This document shows positions 35,831 through 48,370 of a DNA stretch of 64,000 nucleotides, in pieces. Numbering within the stretch: the first letter of the stretch is position 1; the number at the start of each line of letters is the position of its first letter. The position numbers were made by a program, and so were the translations under genes. Under the pieces are notes generated by a model. It ran no database searches. It was not told the origin of the DNA and was given only the letters and a program-made list of their open reading frames with translations. Source of the DNA: Plantago ovata (taxonomy: Eukaryota; Streptophyta; Magnoliopsida; Lamiales; Plantaginaceae); contig CM051455.1 in NCBI GenBank assembly GCA_028274465.1, positions 55,818,738-55,882,737 of the forward strand, in the 5' to 3' direction.

Positions 35831-36060
35831 CACCATCCTCTGGATACTAAAACCTAAAAGGAATCAGAATAACAACACAGGATATGACAGATTTAATCAT
35901 CCATGATAACACTCAAAAAATAAGACTCAGCCATCCTCTGGATACTAAAACCTAAAAGGAATCAGAATAACAACACAGGATATGACAGATTTAATCATCC
36001 ATGATAACACTTAAATAACCATTCTTGTTGAGTTTCAACCATATATATATTGAAAAACTA
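35831..36060. repeat. Short tandem array (unit with ACAACACAGGATA), copy B
   Basis: About three units of roughly 85-95 bases containing CATCCTCTGGATACTAAAAC and ACAACACAGGATATGACAG. Expanded relative to blocks A and C. Confidence 0.7.
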
Positions 36061-36933
36061 TTCCATTAAAATAACACTCACCATCCAACGATTCCACAGG
36101 ATGCTAATTCCAGCTCTTTTTTTTTCCAACGGACTGCAACAAAAATGAGACTGTAAATGGGCAAAATGAGCTTGTAAATGGGCAAAATGAGATTTCAAGT
36201 GTTATTTTGGTGCAGCAAATCAAATAAGCAAGGAGGAGGCGGCGCAAGAAGATTATTTTGGTAGAGATATATTGTATTTGTGTGAAATATTAGGGATCCT
36301 AAACCCTAATATTAGTTTATAAGACAAATTTGCCCTTTTACCTACCTAATAGTCAACACCATTAACTGTTTTTTGTAACTTAAAAAAAATAGAAAGATTT
36401 GTGAGTATTTTGACATAATTAAAGTTTGTGTGTACTTCAAAAATGGCAAAAAAAGGTTTATGGTGAAGTAAAATTTTTACTCCTTGATTTACTTCCATTC
36501 TGACTCCGAAAGGTCAACAAGTGCCCTCTTGCACCTTTGGTTTTATGTTTTATAAACTCATTTATAACAACTTAAGAGTTAATAGTTTTTAGTCGATAAC
36601 AAATTTTAGAAAGGATTACCACAAATGAGGACAAAGTGCGCGGAAAATAAAAATAAAATAGGAGAAAGGTAAAGAAAAAAAAAAAGAATGGAAGAAATTT
36701 TATCTTTTACCATTTGAGTAGCTTGGCGTGAATCCACCATTAGGTTTAGGGTGGGCGAATTCTCTTGATATTAATTTCACTAATTCACGGTCATCTAAAT
36801 ATCATCTCTTGATATTAATTCAGTTAAAAATAATATAATGTAGTAAAAATGCAATTATTTAAATGTGGAGTGATACTAAGAAAGAAGAATGGTACCACCA
36901 AAGTCAACTTATAAAAGATGAGTTTGACATTAC
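36061..36933. other. Non-coding flank of B3GALT fragment, copy B
   Basis: Counterpart of 16560-17820 of block A with a deletion of several hundred bases near 36760 (block A 17275-17640). No coding sequence recognised. Confidence 0.45.
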
Positions 36934-39324
36934 CAGTCTCATAAAATCTCCATGTTTGTGATCTTCAGCTTCTATAGTTCTATCAGCATTACCACCTGAA
37001 GTTGCACTGGTGAAAAGTGAGTGGAAAGGAAAGAATTACACATCATTCCTTAACAAGTTCCACGTGCACGCGAAAACAGAATGAGAATATTCAATACATA
37101 AAAGTTACTTCACGCAAAAGGGTAAAGATAAGAGTCATTCTGGCCCAACCTGTGATCGATCACAAATCGAATTACAATACCTTTTTCTTCCTCAAGCTTT
37201 TTGCGTTTATCACCTAATTTACCAACGGGAAGGAATAACTACATTAATCGAATGAGCAATGCACAAAGTTCTCAGACGTAGATAGGAAATAATAAATCTA
37301 AAAGAACCAAAAAAAAAAGAAAAAGAAAAGGAACCATTAAAGTAAAAACTAAAAAGAACCTTGTGGAATCCATGTTGCACGTAGAGTCTCACCTTTCTCG
37401 ACTGCTAAATGCAGTGTTTATGCCCACCACCATCAAGTATTTCCTTTTCTTAGTCAATTCCGGAATTTTCAGGTCTTCAGAGATGGGAAAACCACTGAGC
37501 AAGGAATCCTGTACTTCCCTTGTTCCATCTCCAAGTGTGAAATTGTTTTATCGAGTTTCCTGCGTGTTGCAGGTAGCTATGAGTTTTATGTTCGCGGGGA
37601 TAAGAAATGCATAATATTCTAGGAGGCTTACTGTATATCATTTGTCTTCAAAACTTCACTTATTGTATTCCTGGAGTCGCCTTTTGCACTTTCCTAGATA
37701 AGAAAAAACATTGAAGAAACAATTAATTAGTGATTTGCTTTTACAGCAGGAATACGCTACTGAGCTTAAAACTACGCTTCAGCTACATCTTCATGTTCAC
37801 AACAAGAAACAATATAAAATAGTTGTAGTCCAAGTACTCACAAGTTTTGGATCACAACCATCTGAAACTAAGTAAAGCTTATCATCGGCAATCCCTGTTG
37901 TCCTGGATATATCTTTTGCTTCTGGCACTGTCCACATTCTGTAAATAAACAACAAACTCAAATAAGCATACAAGGAAGTTTAACATTGAATACAGTTAGA
38001 AATGACAAATTTGTCTCAGAAAAAATTCCCGTATATGCTTATATGGTAATTCAAAATGCTTCCGTATCATTATGATGGCAGATTTATCCAAGAAGACCAA
38101 GAGAGGTGCAGAACAATTATAAAATCACCACAGGACAAGAAATCGAGTATACGGTTAGTAAATGATAAAGTTTTGAAATGGAGAAGCTTCCCATATTCGG
38201 TTATACTAAACGCTTCCGTCATTAGAAAAAGGTATTTACAGCATAGAGAAGTAGACACAAGTTTCTAAAAGGAAGCACAAATCTACCTACATTAATTAAT
38301 AAATAGTCTATATATACAATTGTAAAATTTAGACAGCTTCAAGATGGAATGATTTTCAGTAAGTATCTCATACTCTTGCACTCTCAGTAATTAAACAAAA
38401 TTTCATACTTTCTTATTTTTGTTTTTTCATAAGTATAATCTAGCAAGTACTACTTGCCCTCCATAGGAATAGGATTGCCATTATAAGAGCATTCCTTATG
38501 GTTGAGTCTTAATTAGGGGATTTTTAACATATAAGCTCCAAAAAAATCCCATTCCAAATAAAGTCTCCAATGGTTTGGGGGCTTAATTTGAGCTTTGTTA
38601 TTTGTGGGACCCACATTAATCCTTATCCTTCTAATGTAGTTGTTTTTCCTTCTGGATCCCATATTTGGGGCTACTAACCATTGGACGCATTTTTAGGCTT
38701 AATTGGAGATTTAAGACTCAATTAAGCCCAAAAAAGACCCACAAAAGACCATAAGGAATGATCTAAACTTAGAAGCCCCCTCTTCCAAATTGAAGTCTCT
38801 GATGGTTTGGGGCTTAATTTGGGCTTATTTCTGGTCCCATGTACTATATTACTATATTACTACTCCATTAACCAATCATATAAATAATAATCATAAATAT
38901 TAATATATGGAGTCTTAATTGAGGTCTACTATTTACTATTTAGTATCCATTTTCAAGGGCTACTATATTTAGTAGCCAAAAAGCCTCCATTGGAGGTGAG
39001 GTGTTGAGGTGAGGTGTTTTTAGGCTTATTTTGGGGCTTAATTGGTACTGTAAGCCCAAAAAAACCTCCATAACGAGTGCTCTAACAACCATTATGATTA
39101 CCATATCATATACCCACAAATCAAAATCTTTGACACATTAAAGATACAAATTTTACAAATAATAAATTTAAAAAAAAAAAAAAGAAAAGAAAAGTAGGAG
39201 CAACAAATTACCTGACGGTGAAGAGCATCCCAGCACAGAAGCAACCAATACAAAGGAAAATAGTGAGTTTTCTTGAATCTGATGGTGAAAATAGTTTTCT
39301 TGATCCTCTGTTCTTCCGAAACAT
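36934..39324 (-). pseudogene. Beta-1,3-galactosyltransferase (B3GALT-like) 5' fragment, copy B
   Basis: Same exons as copy A, from ATG at 39324 (MFRKNRGSRKL, with a 27-base expansion that repeats the SRKL region) to the exon reading [16 protein letters not shown] ending at 36934. The fifth exon (37150-37213) is complete here and reads GDKRKKLEEEKGIVIRFVID with a GTTGGG donor. The fourth exon shows a TGA where an arginine CGA is expected and a small deletion directly after it, and the same 1-base loss after LEMEQ as copy A. The catalytic exons are missing, as in copy A. A Tourist-like MITE sits in intron 1 (38487-39082). Confidence 0.85.
38487..39082. mobile_element. Compound Tourist-like MITE in B3GALT copy B intron 1
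   Basis: Ends GAGCATTCCTTATGG and, on the other strand, GAGCACTCGTTATGG, flanked by TAA (38484-38486, 39083-39085). Blocks A (19370) and C (53680) carry the empty site CATTATAACAACC with one TAA. An internal copy of the terminus (other strand GATCATTCCTTATGGTC, about 38746-38762) divides it into two similar halves, so it is probably two elements joined head to tail or one inserted at the end of another. Confidence 0.8.
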
Positions 39325-39939
39325 CCTTAACCTAATCCTCTCACCTTGTTTTTTTCTTCTTCTTGATGGGTCTGTTATGAATTAAGCTAGTAGTTAATAA
39401 TTAGCTACTCTGTTATTGAAGTAGCTACTAGTAGAGTTGTGTGTAAAGAGAGATAAAGAAGAATTTGGGGAAGAAGATGAAGTACGAGACTAGGAGGGGA
39501 GCCAGAATTTGGCCTCATGGCCTCCACAAGCTTCCCACGACAAGGTTCTCATGATCTCGTGTTAATAATAAATAATTATAAAAAAAAAAAAAAAAAACAA
39601 TTTACTAAATTATAAAAATATTATCATAATATAACTCCGTTAATTTTTTTTTCAATATAATTTATGATTAATACAAGATTAAACGGAAACTTAAAAAATT
39701 CAACATTTTCAAATGACAATCTTGTTATGGGATGAGAACTCCACTTCATTTGTTGACTTTTTCGATATTCGGTATTGGACTATATAATATTTACTCCATC
39801 ATACAACAAGGTTCCCATGGCTTCGTTTTAATAATAAATTATATCAGAAAAATAATTTACGGAGTTATATATTTTCATAATATAACTCCTTTATTTTTCC
39901 AACATGATGATAATACGAGGTCAAACGAAGACTTAAAAA

Positions 39940-40760
39940 AGAGATTATTGCTCTCAACCCCAGATTATGTCACTTTATTGCTCTAAGAACCGCTCTAAAA
40001 GACCCATTAATATTCGACCCAAATTAAATTGGTACCAACCCCATTTTTTGACAATTATAACCCCATCATCTTTAAATAACTTAACATTAAATTGAACAAT
40101 GAATTAATCAATTCATTAATTTTTGCATTTTATTTTGGAAAACAAATTAATTTCTCATCAACTTATAACTGAAATATTATACTCCATCAATCCATCCACT
40201 AGCCAAATCGCTTATTAATAACCCGCGCGAATCCCTTCAAATATAACAGCTTTAAAGGACAAGGCTGACGAAAAAGAATTAAAAGCGCGCATAATTATTG
40301 ATACTTCAGTCGCGGTACCATCCTTTGGTGCCACAATATAGTTGTTGTACCATTTGGTGGTTCCAACAGATGAATTTGGTACCAATAAATGGTACACTAA
40401 TTTTATTATGTACCAATTGATGGTACACCAATCGAGTGATATTCTAATGCTATAAAATTGGTACCAAAATATGTCGATTATTTTTATTCTGGTACCAATT
40501 GATGGTACATAAGTTGAAATCATTTGAGCAATGGCCTGAGGTGGGTGAAGATGAGAGATATTTTATTAATTATTTAACAACAAAGGTTATTAATAGATAT
40601 AAATAAATAAATAAATAATAAATTAGCATGATTCTAGAAACGTTACAATTATTCAAAACTTTACTAATATAAATAGGAGGGTATAAAAGAGATAATACTA
40701 AGATATAAATTTAAGATGGGGTTGATAGCTATTTAGCATATCATATTATGTACCCCTTTA
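39940..40760. mobile_element. Unclassified insertion in block B
   Basis: Block A lacks this stretch between the ACTTAAAA and GTCAACATCTT-like flanks. Near-terminal sequences ATTGCTCTCAACCCCA and, on the other strand, ATAGCTATCAACCCCA are inverted copies, suggesting a DNA transposon. Exact ends and target duplication are not resolved. Its centre holds repeated GGTACCAAT...ATGGTAC motifs. Confidence 0.5.
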
Positions 40761-41309
40761 AAAGTCAACATCTTCACATGAAAATCTTATTATAGGATGG
40801 AGGAAATATTATATACTAGTTAATCCTTCCATTCCTCCACAGGCTTCCTACTTCTCTTGTAGTCACAAACTTAATGAAAAATTAGGATAAATGTGATATT
40901 ATTTCAGTAAAAAATAAAAGTGTATTATGAGTGGGGTATTTAAATAAAGAATAGTGTTGATTTGTTTGCCATTTTTGCATGTTTATGCGTTATCGGTGTC
41001 AAAACCCCCAGCTTGGTTCTTATTTGGATGTACGCGAAAATAGTATGGACAGTTTCGGGATTTGGGCCAAGGGGTTTTGAGATTCCATTTTTCGCAGCCC
41101 ACGAAAGGTTTCAAAATCGGGGGGAGGGCTAATGTTTTGAAACCTGGCCCAAATGTGTTTTGATGGGCCACCTAAAAAGTACAAAGCATCAGTTGACGCT
41201 TGTATGTATTACTGGAAATGCCATGGCCCTCTAAGAAGCACTAATACAAATACGAATACGAATGTGAATAGGAATATGAAAAATTATTAAATACCAACTA
41301 TATTTGCAC

Positions 41310-42740
41310 TTTTTCTTTTGGAACTATGCAACATCTTCTCATTACGACTCAAAAACAATTCGGTACAATAAGGTCGGAAAACATGTCCACGCCAACCAAA
41401 ACGCCTACTAGAACCTAGAACAATCAACAAAAACAGAGCAAGGAAAAATCAAATAAAAAACTATCACAAATGATCATCCAAATATCAACTTGTAGACTGG
41501 TTCCACCAGCTTTGGAAATTGGTTGTTGCACTGTACAATGACTTGTATGATCCATGTCCCAATCTCCTCCATGTCGATGGCTTTATGTTGAAAAATGTAT
41601 TCATTTCGCGCTGCCAAATCCCGTAAACACATTTAGCAACAAGTCCATTGAGTAGCTTACTTTTCCAGCCCTTCCCATGTGCTCTACGGTTCAGTTCCTC
41701 CTCCATACCCCTGTTCCAATCGATCGGTCCATGGCAGAGTCACCTAATCCACCAAAGCACCCTCATCAACATAGATTGCGTACCTGGGCAGTCAAATAAT
41801 AGGTGTTCATTGGTTTCATTACCTCCATGTACAATAGCAACACTGTCCATCCATCATCACCCGAAAGCCTTGCAACCAGTCTTTCGTTGCTAGTTGTTTG
41901 TGCAAACACAACCATAACATGACGACTGCCCGTGGCCTAGCCATATTTTTCATCACCAAGTCACGCAAGAAGACTTTTGTTTTTGTCCCTCGGAGGCCTT
42001 CATAGATGCGCTTCACCTCAAATTTACCGCTATGCTACACAGTCCCGCCATTCTTGAAGGCCATAGACCAGGTTTCGGCATTCAAATACTTTTTTAAGAA
42101 TCCAAGAGCAGATATTTCAAGAGGATATAAGATTGAATCGGCTGATTGAGATAATAAATGTGCACCCAAGATATCCAAAGCTTATCATAATTGTTTTGTA
42201 GATTCCATAGTAGTTTCGCCATCAATTGCTTGATTACACTCTTTCAAGGCTCGAACATTCAATCAACCGCAACTACGTGGATCACAAACTTGCTCCCAAT
42301 CTACAAGTGACTTATGAGAGTGATCATGTCCACTTCATGGAAAAACTCTACACATACTCCCAATGTGATGTAGCACCTTTTTTTGGAAGAAGAAACACAT
42401 GTAGCCAATAGTTAGTGACAGAGAATAGGACACTTTCTATTAATTGTTGTCGTCCAGCATAGCTCAGCAATCTGGATGTCCAATGGCTCACACGCTGCAA
42501 TATCCTATCACTAAGTGGTTGGCACATGTTGACAGAATTTTATTTGCATGAAGAGGCACTCCAAGATACTTAACCGGCAACGTACCCCTAGAGAAGCCCG
42601 TGTGGTTTAGGATCAATGTCGTATATGTGTCCCTAACCCCTCCAAAGAAAACCTTACACTTTCCCATATTTGTAGTTAAACCGGTGGCTCTGGAGAACTT
42701 CTCAAATTGTTGCATAAGGAGTTGTACAAAAAGCACATCA
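41310..42740 (-). mobile_element. LINE ORF2 fragment (reverse transcriptase to zf-RVT), decayed
   Basis: On the minus strand 42736-42488 reads MQQFEKFSRATGLTTNMGKC and then LPVKYLGVPL, the region following the catalytic core in plant LINE reverse transcriptases. Downstream, 42016-41819 reads LWLCLHKQLATKDWL of the zf-RVT domain and 41706-41485 a tail with CVYGIWQREMN. Several frameshifts and stops separate the pieces. It is 5' truncated at about 42740. It starts where the similarity of blocks A and B ends. Confidence 0.8.
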
Positions 42741-43670
42741 CCTCTAAATATTGGCTACAGGTGTTTTCTTTCGTAAATTATACAAAGCATGTCAAACTAA
42801 AACGAAAAACATTAATACACCGAAAAAACAATTTGTGTCTACTCAAGCCAACATTACATACCTAGTGTGCAACCAGGGTTCACGACCAGACAACACTAGG
42901 ATGTACAAAAATATATACATTAGATGATTCTACTACACCTTACGTCCCAATAGTTTTATCATTACAACTTAAACGAGCAGGTACACATGAAAAAGAGTTC
43001 TTGGTTCCATAGTCTAGACTCATATTTATATAGATCCATTTGTCATCAACTACACTGTAAAATAAGAGAAGGGAATAAAAGGGTAAGTCATGAGAACTTA
43101 GTGAGGTTATTTCCTTGGTAATGAAACGAAAGAGAGGATGAACTAATAGTATTTCAGGTTGAGTACAGATACATGCCTGATACAAACCATACGACTCCCA
43201 AACCAATACAACCTTATAACTTCATAGCGAGTGATCAACCTAAATTGGCTGATGGTTGTCCCAAGTAACACACCGTTTTAGATCGACAAGCACAATCAGC
43301 CTCCGTATGTAACAATGTGAGTACATGACAAGAAAACAATAGAATATGCTCGTAACTTCCGGTGATATTAAATATTTTCCAGAGTTGGCTCGCAAGCCTA
43401 CTTATCAACTTCGATACCTATACATAGACATCACCTTGCCCGTACCTATACTAAACAAGTTGGGATGAGTAGAAACTATAGAGTACATGTGGGTTATTAA
43501 GAGAGGATATGCGAAGGTAGCAAATGAAGGAAGGTTGTAACTTCGCAAAAATTAATTAAACGAGATTCTGATACGTGGTTCGTTTACATGAGGAGGTGTG
43601 AGTAAAAGTTTTTCTCATTGGCTGCAAATTGGTCCGTAAGGTAAACTAGTAATACTATTAGTTATGACCT
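42741..43670. other. Intergenic DNA, nothing recognised
   Basis: No coding frame with family resemblance, no clear transposon ends. Confidence 0.4.
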
Positions 43671-43733
43671 TGGGTAGTAGTAATAATAATAATAATAATG
43701 ATGATGATGATGATGATGATGATGATCATGATG

Positions 43734-43793
<60 letters not shown>
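43671..43793. repeat. (AAT)n/(GAT)n trinucleotide microsatellite
   Basis: AAT units, then about ten GAT units, then a long AAT run. A reading frame through it gives only Asn and Asp homopolymers and is not a gene. Confidence 0.95.
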
Positions 43794-43795
<2 letters not shown>

Positions 43796-44160
43796 CTACG
43801 TTTTGGGAGTTTTATTGCCAGTGCTCCTTTGACTCCTTTAGTCAAGCATGGGGGAGGTATTCGGTCAATTGTTGTTGGTACTGTGTGGAGGAGGCTCCTT
43901 TCTAAGGTTGCCTCTTCTTCTGTTGAGATTTCTATAACTACATACTTGCAGGACTTTCAGTTTGGTGTCGGAATTCCAGGTGGTTGTGAGGTTGTTCTAC
44001 ATTCGGTCAATAGGCTTGTGGAGGCTCGAGGGGATGAGGTCGAATTGTCTATTCTCTTGGTGGATTTCAAGAATGATCTTAGCCTTATTGACAAGAGTGT
44101 TCTTCTTCGGGAAACTCGGTTGCGATGCCCGTCTATCTCCCCACGGGTGGAGTTTTGTTA
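43794..44160 (+). pseudogene. Reverse transcriptase fragment, left part
   Basis: Reads SAPLTPLVKHGGGIRSIVVG, then VEARGDEVELSILLVDFKND and RLRCPSISPRVEFCY. This is the fingers and palm region of a non-LTR-type reverse transcriptase common in plant genomes; the VDFKNA-like segment is the first catalytic aspartate motif. The frame is cut at 44160 by a solo LTR and resumes at 46109. Confidence 0.75.
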
Positions 44161-46108
44161 TGTAAGAAAATACGGTCAGAATTACCCCTAGGGTGGTGCG
44201 GCGGAATTTCAAAATTTTCTTAACATACATACTAATTGATCATGCATATAACATGTATTGAAACACATTAGTTAGAAGACTTACAATACTCTGAAAGCAA
44301 GAATTAAAACATAATTGATAGTTGGATTGTAATCGATAAGATCCTCGTAATAATCAACTGTATCTTCTCCTTCGTTGAAGTTGAAGATATCTAATTCGCC
44401 TTCTTGATTATCTGCAAAACAATAAAGATTAGTTTGCAGCTTCTTAGAACCTCAACCTTGGTATCCACGGATGAACAGCTTATCGAGAGAATGATAGGAT
44501 ATTCTCGAGTCAAACTCGGTTGACCAAGAACAGGGGGCGGCGCGCTTGGCTTAGAGAGGTGGAGGGAGGAGAGCTTTATTTTCTTGAGAGAATAGAAGAG
44601 TGAATGAGAAAGTATATGAATAAAGCTCTCCTAACCATCTACTTATATAGTAGTCAATAGAAGCCTAAAGAACATCCTATTAGACTCCTAAAAGGAATAA
44701 GAAATCTAATTCTTACATTTATGTCTAGGTTCATTCCCTAATTAAATCATAACTCAATTAGTAAAACTTGCCCCTTAAGTTTGATTGGACCCATTCGGCC
44801 GCGCCACTTAAAGGAGGAGGTGGGTCCCACTTTTGGGACCCACATACAAATCTACGGCAACTCGCATGTGCATATATTAATCTAATCAATATATCATTTT
44901 AATTCCAACCTCAATTATATTTCTAAACTATAATCTTTAATTGTATTTTCATAAATACAATTAATTCAATTAATATTCTCATAATATTAATTGTGTCATA
45001 ACTAATTATAATTAATCTAATTAATTATAATCCCATTCCTATAGTCATGCGGATAAGCTGGTTCACCACATAGTGTGACCCATAAGGCCTCAATGTATTA
45101 AGCTAGTACCTCTACTAGGCATTATGGAATTCCTAGACAATCTCATTTGCAATATTAATACATGATGACGTTTGAGAGGAATCTCAAAGCTACCTTTCGT
45201 TGTTGAATCCTGTTGTACTCAATGCGGCGATGGTAAGGTCATTTCATCTGACTGACTCGAATGCATCTAGGATCGATGAAGTGTCTATCCCAATAACACA
45301 TCTATGGCGCCTTCAATGAGTTGCTTGGTTAATGCAATATATCTTATGACCATTCATAAATATATCCATACGCTGGCCAACGGTTTTACCAACACAACTA
45401 TGAACGACTTGAGCAGTTGTCTCCAATGCTACACATGAGATGAATCCTCTTCAGGATCACTTATCATCCACATTTGTAATTTAGCCATAATCCCAGAAGG
45501 GCCGTATCTACCTCTTATTCATGGCGTAAGCGTTGGATTCCAACCAAAGATTATGGGGAAACAAATGTGATGGTAAAGTCCTGAGAGTCAAAGGACGAAT
45601 GACATCACTTCGACAACTCCGGTTCCATAGACACTTCAGTGTAGAATATACATCGATGGGAGTATCCGGTGGGTACTTCCATTGTTCGGAATCCACCTCG
45701 AACAACTATGCGCAGTTATGGGAACATCATGGACTCGCTCTAACGATCCGTTCCGTGGTCATGGGATCGACTCACACTTGCTCTAGCAAGTATAACCTGC
45801 ACGCATACTAGTATCAATTGTCTCATTCAGACCCCTACACCCGAGATGAGTTTCGACTAAGGAGAATTTGGGATAGATGATAATTCACATAGTTCCCACT
45901 AATTTATCAGTCATCTGTCCACTGGGGACATGTTTGATATCTATACAGACCAACCAGATAAATATATGACATGTTGTATGCCTAGTGTAATGTATAAATA
46001 CATATGTAAACATGAACATGAATAAACAAACATATAATATATTACGTTGATTGTGTAATAGTACATTTGTCTTTAATAAAGGTTGTCTCTAGAACATACA
46101 TACTATCA
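44161..46108 (-). mobile_element. Solo LTR (1,948 bp) inserted in a reverse transcriptase relic
   Basis: On the plus strand it starts TGTAAGAAAATACGG and ends ATACATACTATCA; both termini are TG...CA. The 5-bp duplication TGTTA flanks it exactly (44156-44160, 46109-46113). Read on the minus strand it starts TGATAGTATG and holds a TATA box (TATATAAG, 44642-44649) followed by an AATAAAG signal, so transcription would run on the minus strand. No internal domain or second LTR was found, hence a solo LTR left by recombination. Confidence 0.85.
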
Positions 46109-46920
46109 TGTTATTCTTGTCCGGCTCGACTTTATTATAGATGGTGATTCGGTACTCTGGTCTTGTCAAGGAGTTCAACAAGGTGATCCTCTGAGTCCTT
46201 TGTTGTTCGCTCTGGCTCTACACCCGTTGGTTCACGCCATTCATCAGTCTTGTGAGCTCTCCCTTCAATAGTATTTGGATGATGGTACTATTGTGGATGA
46301 TACTCTTATGGTTGCCAAGGCGTTAGACATCATTCGTATTGATGGGCCAGCTCGGGGGTTGAATCTGAATGTAGATAAGACTGAGCTCTTCTAGCCGGTG
46401 GAGGATCCTTGAGGAAGGGTGGTTGGTGTTTTCCCTGATAATATCTCACGTTCACTTAGGGTGTCAAACTTCTTGGGTTCAGTTAGTGCGGATTCTGGCT
46501 TTTGTCGCGACTTAGCTTCGAAACGGGTTTCCAAGACCATCTCCCTTATGGAAGTTATCCATAAGCTTGATGAGGTTCTTCTTTTTCGCAATTGTGCGAG
46601 GGTTGCGAAACTGCCTTACGCTTTGAGGACTTACCCCCTTGTCTATTGGAGATGCTCAGGCTCAGTTTGATCGTGCATTACGTACCTCATTGGAGAAGAT
46701 TGTTACTGGTTCAGGGCCTGGTTTCGGGGATTGGCAATGGAGGCTTGTCACTCTTCCCATCAGGTTAGGTGGACTCGGTATCTTGTGTGCGGAAAATGTT
46801 ATTCGTTATGCCTTCCTTGTCTCCCCTTCAGTCCAGCACTTTGCAGGATAGGATTCTGTCGAATTCTGGTATTACAATCCACAATTACATCCAGGTTCAT
46901 GAGCTAGTTTCATAGTTGAC
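46109..46920 (+). pseudogene. Reverse transcriptase fragment, right part
   Basis: Continues the frame of 43794-44160: LWSCQGVQQGDPLSPLLFAL, then a stop directly before YLDDGTIV (the catalytic YLDD motif), then NLNVDKTELF, and finally SGPGFGDWQWRLVTLPIRLG. Frame changes occur near 46140, 46280, 46400 and 46650. The pieces joined across the solo LTR give the usual domain order, so this was a single element before the LTR landed in it. Confidence 0.75.
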
Positions 46921-46929
46921 CAAATAAGC

Positions 46930-47575
46930 AGTCACTATTCACAAGGTTCAAGCCAAACGTGGCATGAGTTATTTTCTTTTTCTTTTTCTTTTTCCTTTTT
47001 AATTTTAGTTTTCTTCATTCTTTATCTTATTCTTCATCTCCGGTACCGAAACTATTCCAGTACCGAAGATCTAGTAAGGCTTCAATCGGAGCTTTGCATC
47101 TCCGATTATGGAGCTTTGCAGCTCCGGTCACGGTTCATCATCTTCTTCCTTCTTTTTATTTTTAATTTAATTTAATTTTTCATTTTAAAATAATTTAGGA
47201 CTTATTTGAAATAACATTTTGTGGGGGTTTATTTTTAAATAAATTTTGTGATCATCCTGAAATATAGTTAAATTATGTGGGTTAGTTTTTAAATATTTAG
47301 TGTTAGTTTTGTAAAAATGAACATATTTGGGTTAAATGTATAATAAACAAAAGTTCAACCTGTCTGATCAACGCCAAAATCTGATATTTGACCAAGGGCA
47401 AAAAAAAGAACTTTTAAGCAATTTAGTCGTCAAAAGTCATGTTCGTGGACTGAGATGTAATTAATATCGTCTAACAAGAGGGTAGATGCAAACTATGGAC
47501 TAAGAGCTGCTCAGATGTAATTAAAGACTCTAGTAGGTTGTTCATATGCAAAAGATCTAACAATAATAAAAGCTT
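46930..47575. mobile_element. Mutator-like MITE relative of 24091-24936, inverted
   Basis: On the minus strand it shares with 24091-24936 the TGTTAGAT near-terminal repeats, a TTTGTTTATTATACATTT stretch, the AACACTAAATAT stretch and the CGGTAC plus GGAGCTGCAAAGCTCC core. The ends are degraded and no target duplication was found. Confidence 0.6.
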
Positions 47576-47594
47576 ATTTTATCAAATGCAATGA

Positions 47595-48370
47595 TACATT
47601 GATGGTAATTACTTGGTATATCAATTAGCGTGTAAAAATTTAGTCTCCACTTGAGGCTACATAATTATTTTGGTAAACAATTAATTTAATTGCTATAGTT
47701 TTTAATATATTTATTTCGGGTAACAAAATATTATCGAGGTGTTATAATACACTTTCTTTAGTGGCTGACTAGTAGACGCGATGTACTTGAACTGCTTTAC
47801 CGTTTGGCGTTTGGGTAAACAACGATGCACTTCATGCAAGATTCTCTATGGCATAGTTTTGTTCTCATGGTTTGTGTTCATTTTGGCCATGAAATACCTT
47901 CTTGGTTATGCAGGAGTATGCAAGAATTCGAAATTCAATTCTTGTTGAAGCGGCACACACTTCACTCTCATATAGGTGATCTCTTACCCTTTTGTAACAA
48001 TGCACATGTAAGAATCATTAAAAAAACCACATGTTTAACCTCTTTACTCTCGTCACTTAATTTGTAGGTAACCTCCATAGTAAACTTCACGTTTATACAA
48101 TTAGGTTGTCCCTTTGAATCTAGATCTTGGGATCAAAGTCAACCAGGTTGGGTTTCCTTTGCACCAACAATTAGTCAAAATCTTCAATCCCATTCTAGCG
48201 GAAGAGTTTGCTATCATCTCACAACATAAGACTTCAATTTAAAGAATTTGCCAAGTTATCATTAGACTTCACTCTTATACAACTCCGCTAAGGCTTCTAC
48301 TCAGTAATTGCATTGCACTTTAAGAAAATCGGTTGACTTGGTGAGTATGTGGACGGCTGATGTCGTTTGA
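47595..48370 (-). mobile_element. Copia-type retrotransposon 3' remnant
   Basis: The minus strand reads AVHILTKSTDFLKVQC, the end of a Copia RNase H, then a stop. About 100 bases on, TAATTGTTGGTGCAAAGGAA resembles the polypurine/LTR junction of Copia elements (LTR start TGTTGGTGCAAAGG at about 48167). The rest of the LTR-like stretch runs to about 47600 without a recognisable end. Confidence 0.5.

Noticed and set aside
43664..44191. 175-codon frame with poly-Asp and poly-Asn start
   Set aside because: The first 43 codons are a trinucleotide microsatellite; the rest is a reverse transcriptase fragment cut by a solo LTR.
45508..45811. Overlapping frames on both strands around 45.5-45.8 kb
   Set aside because: They are inside the solo LTR 44161-46108, which is non-coding.
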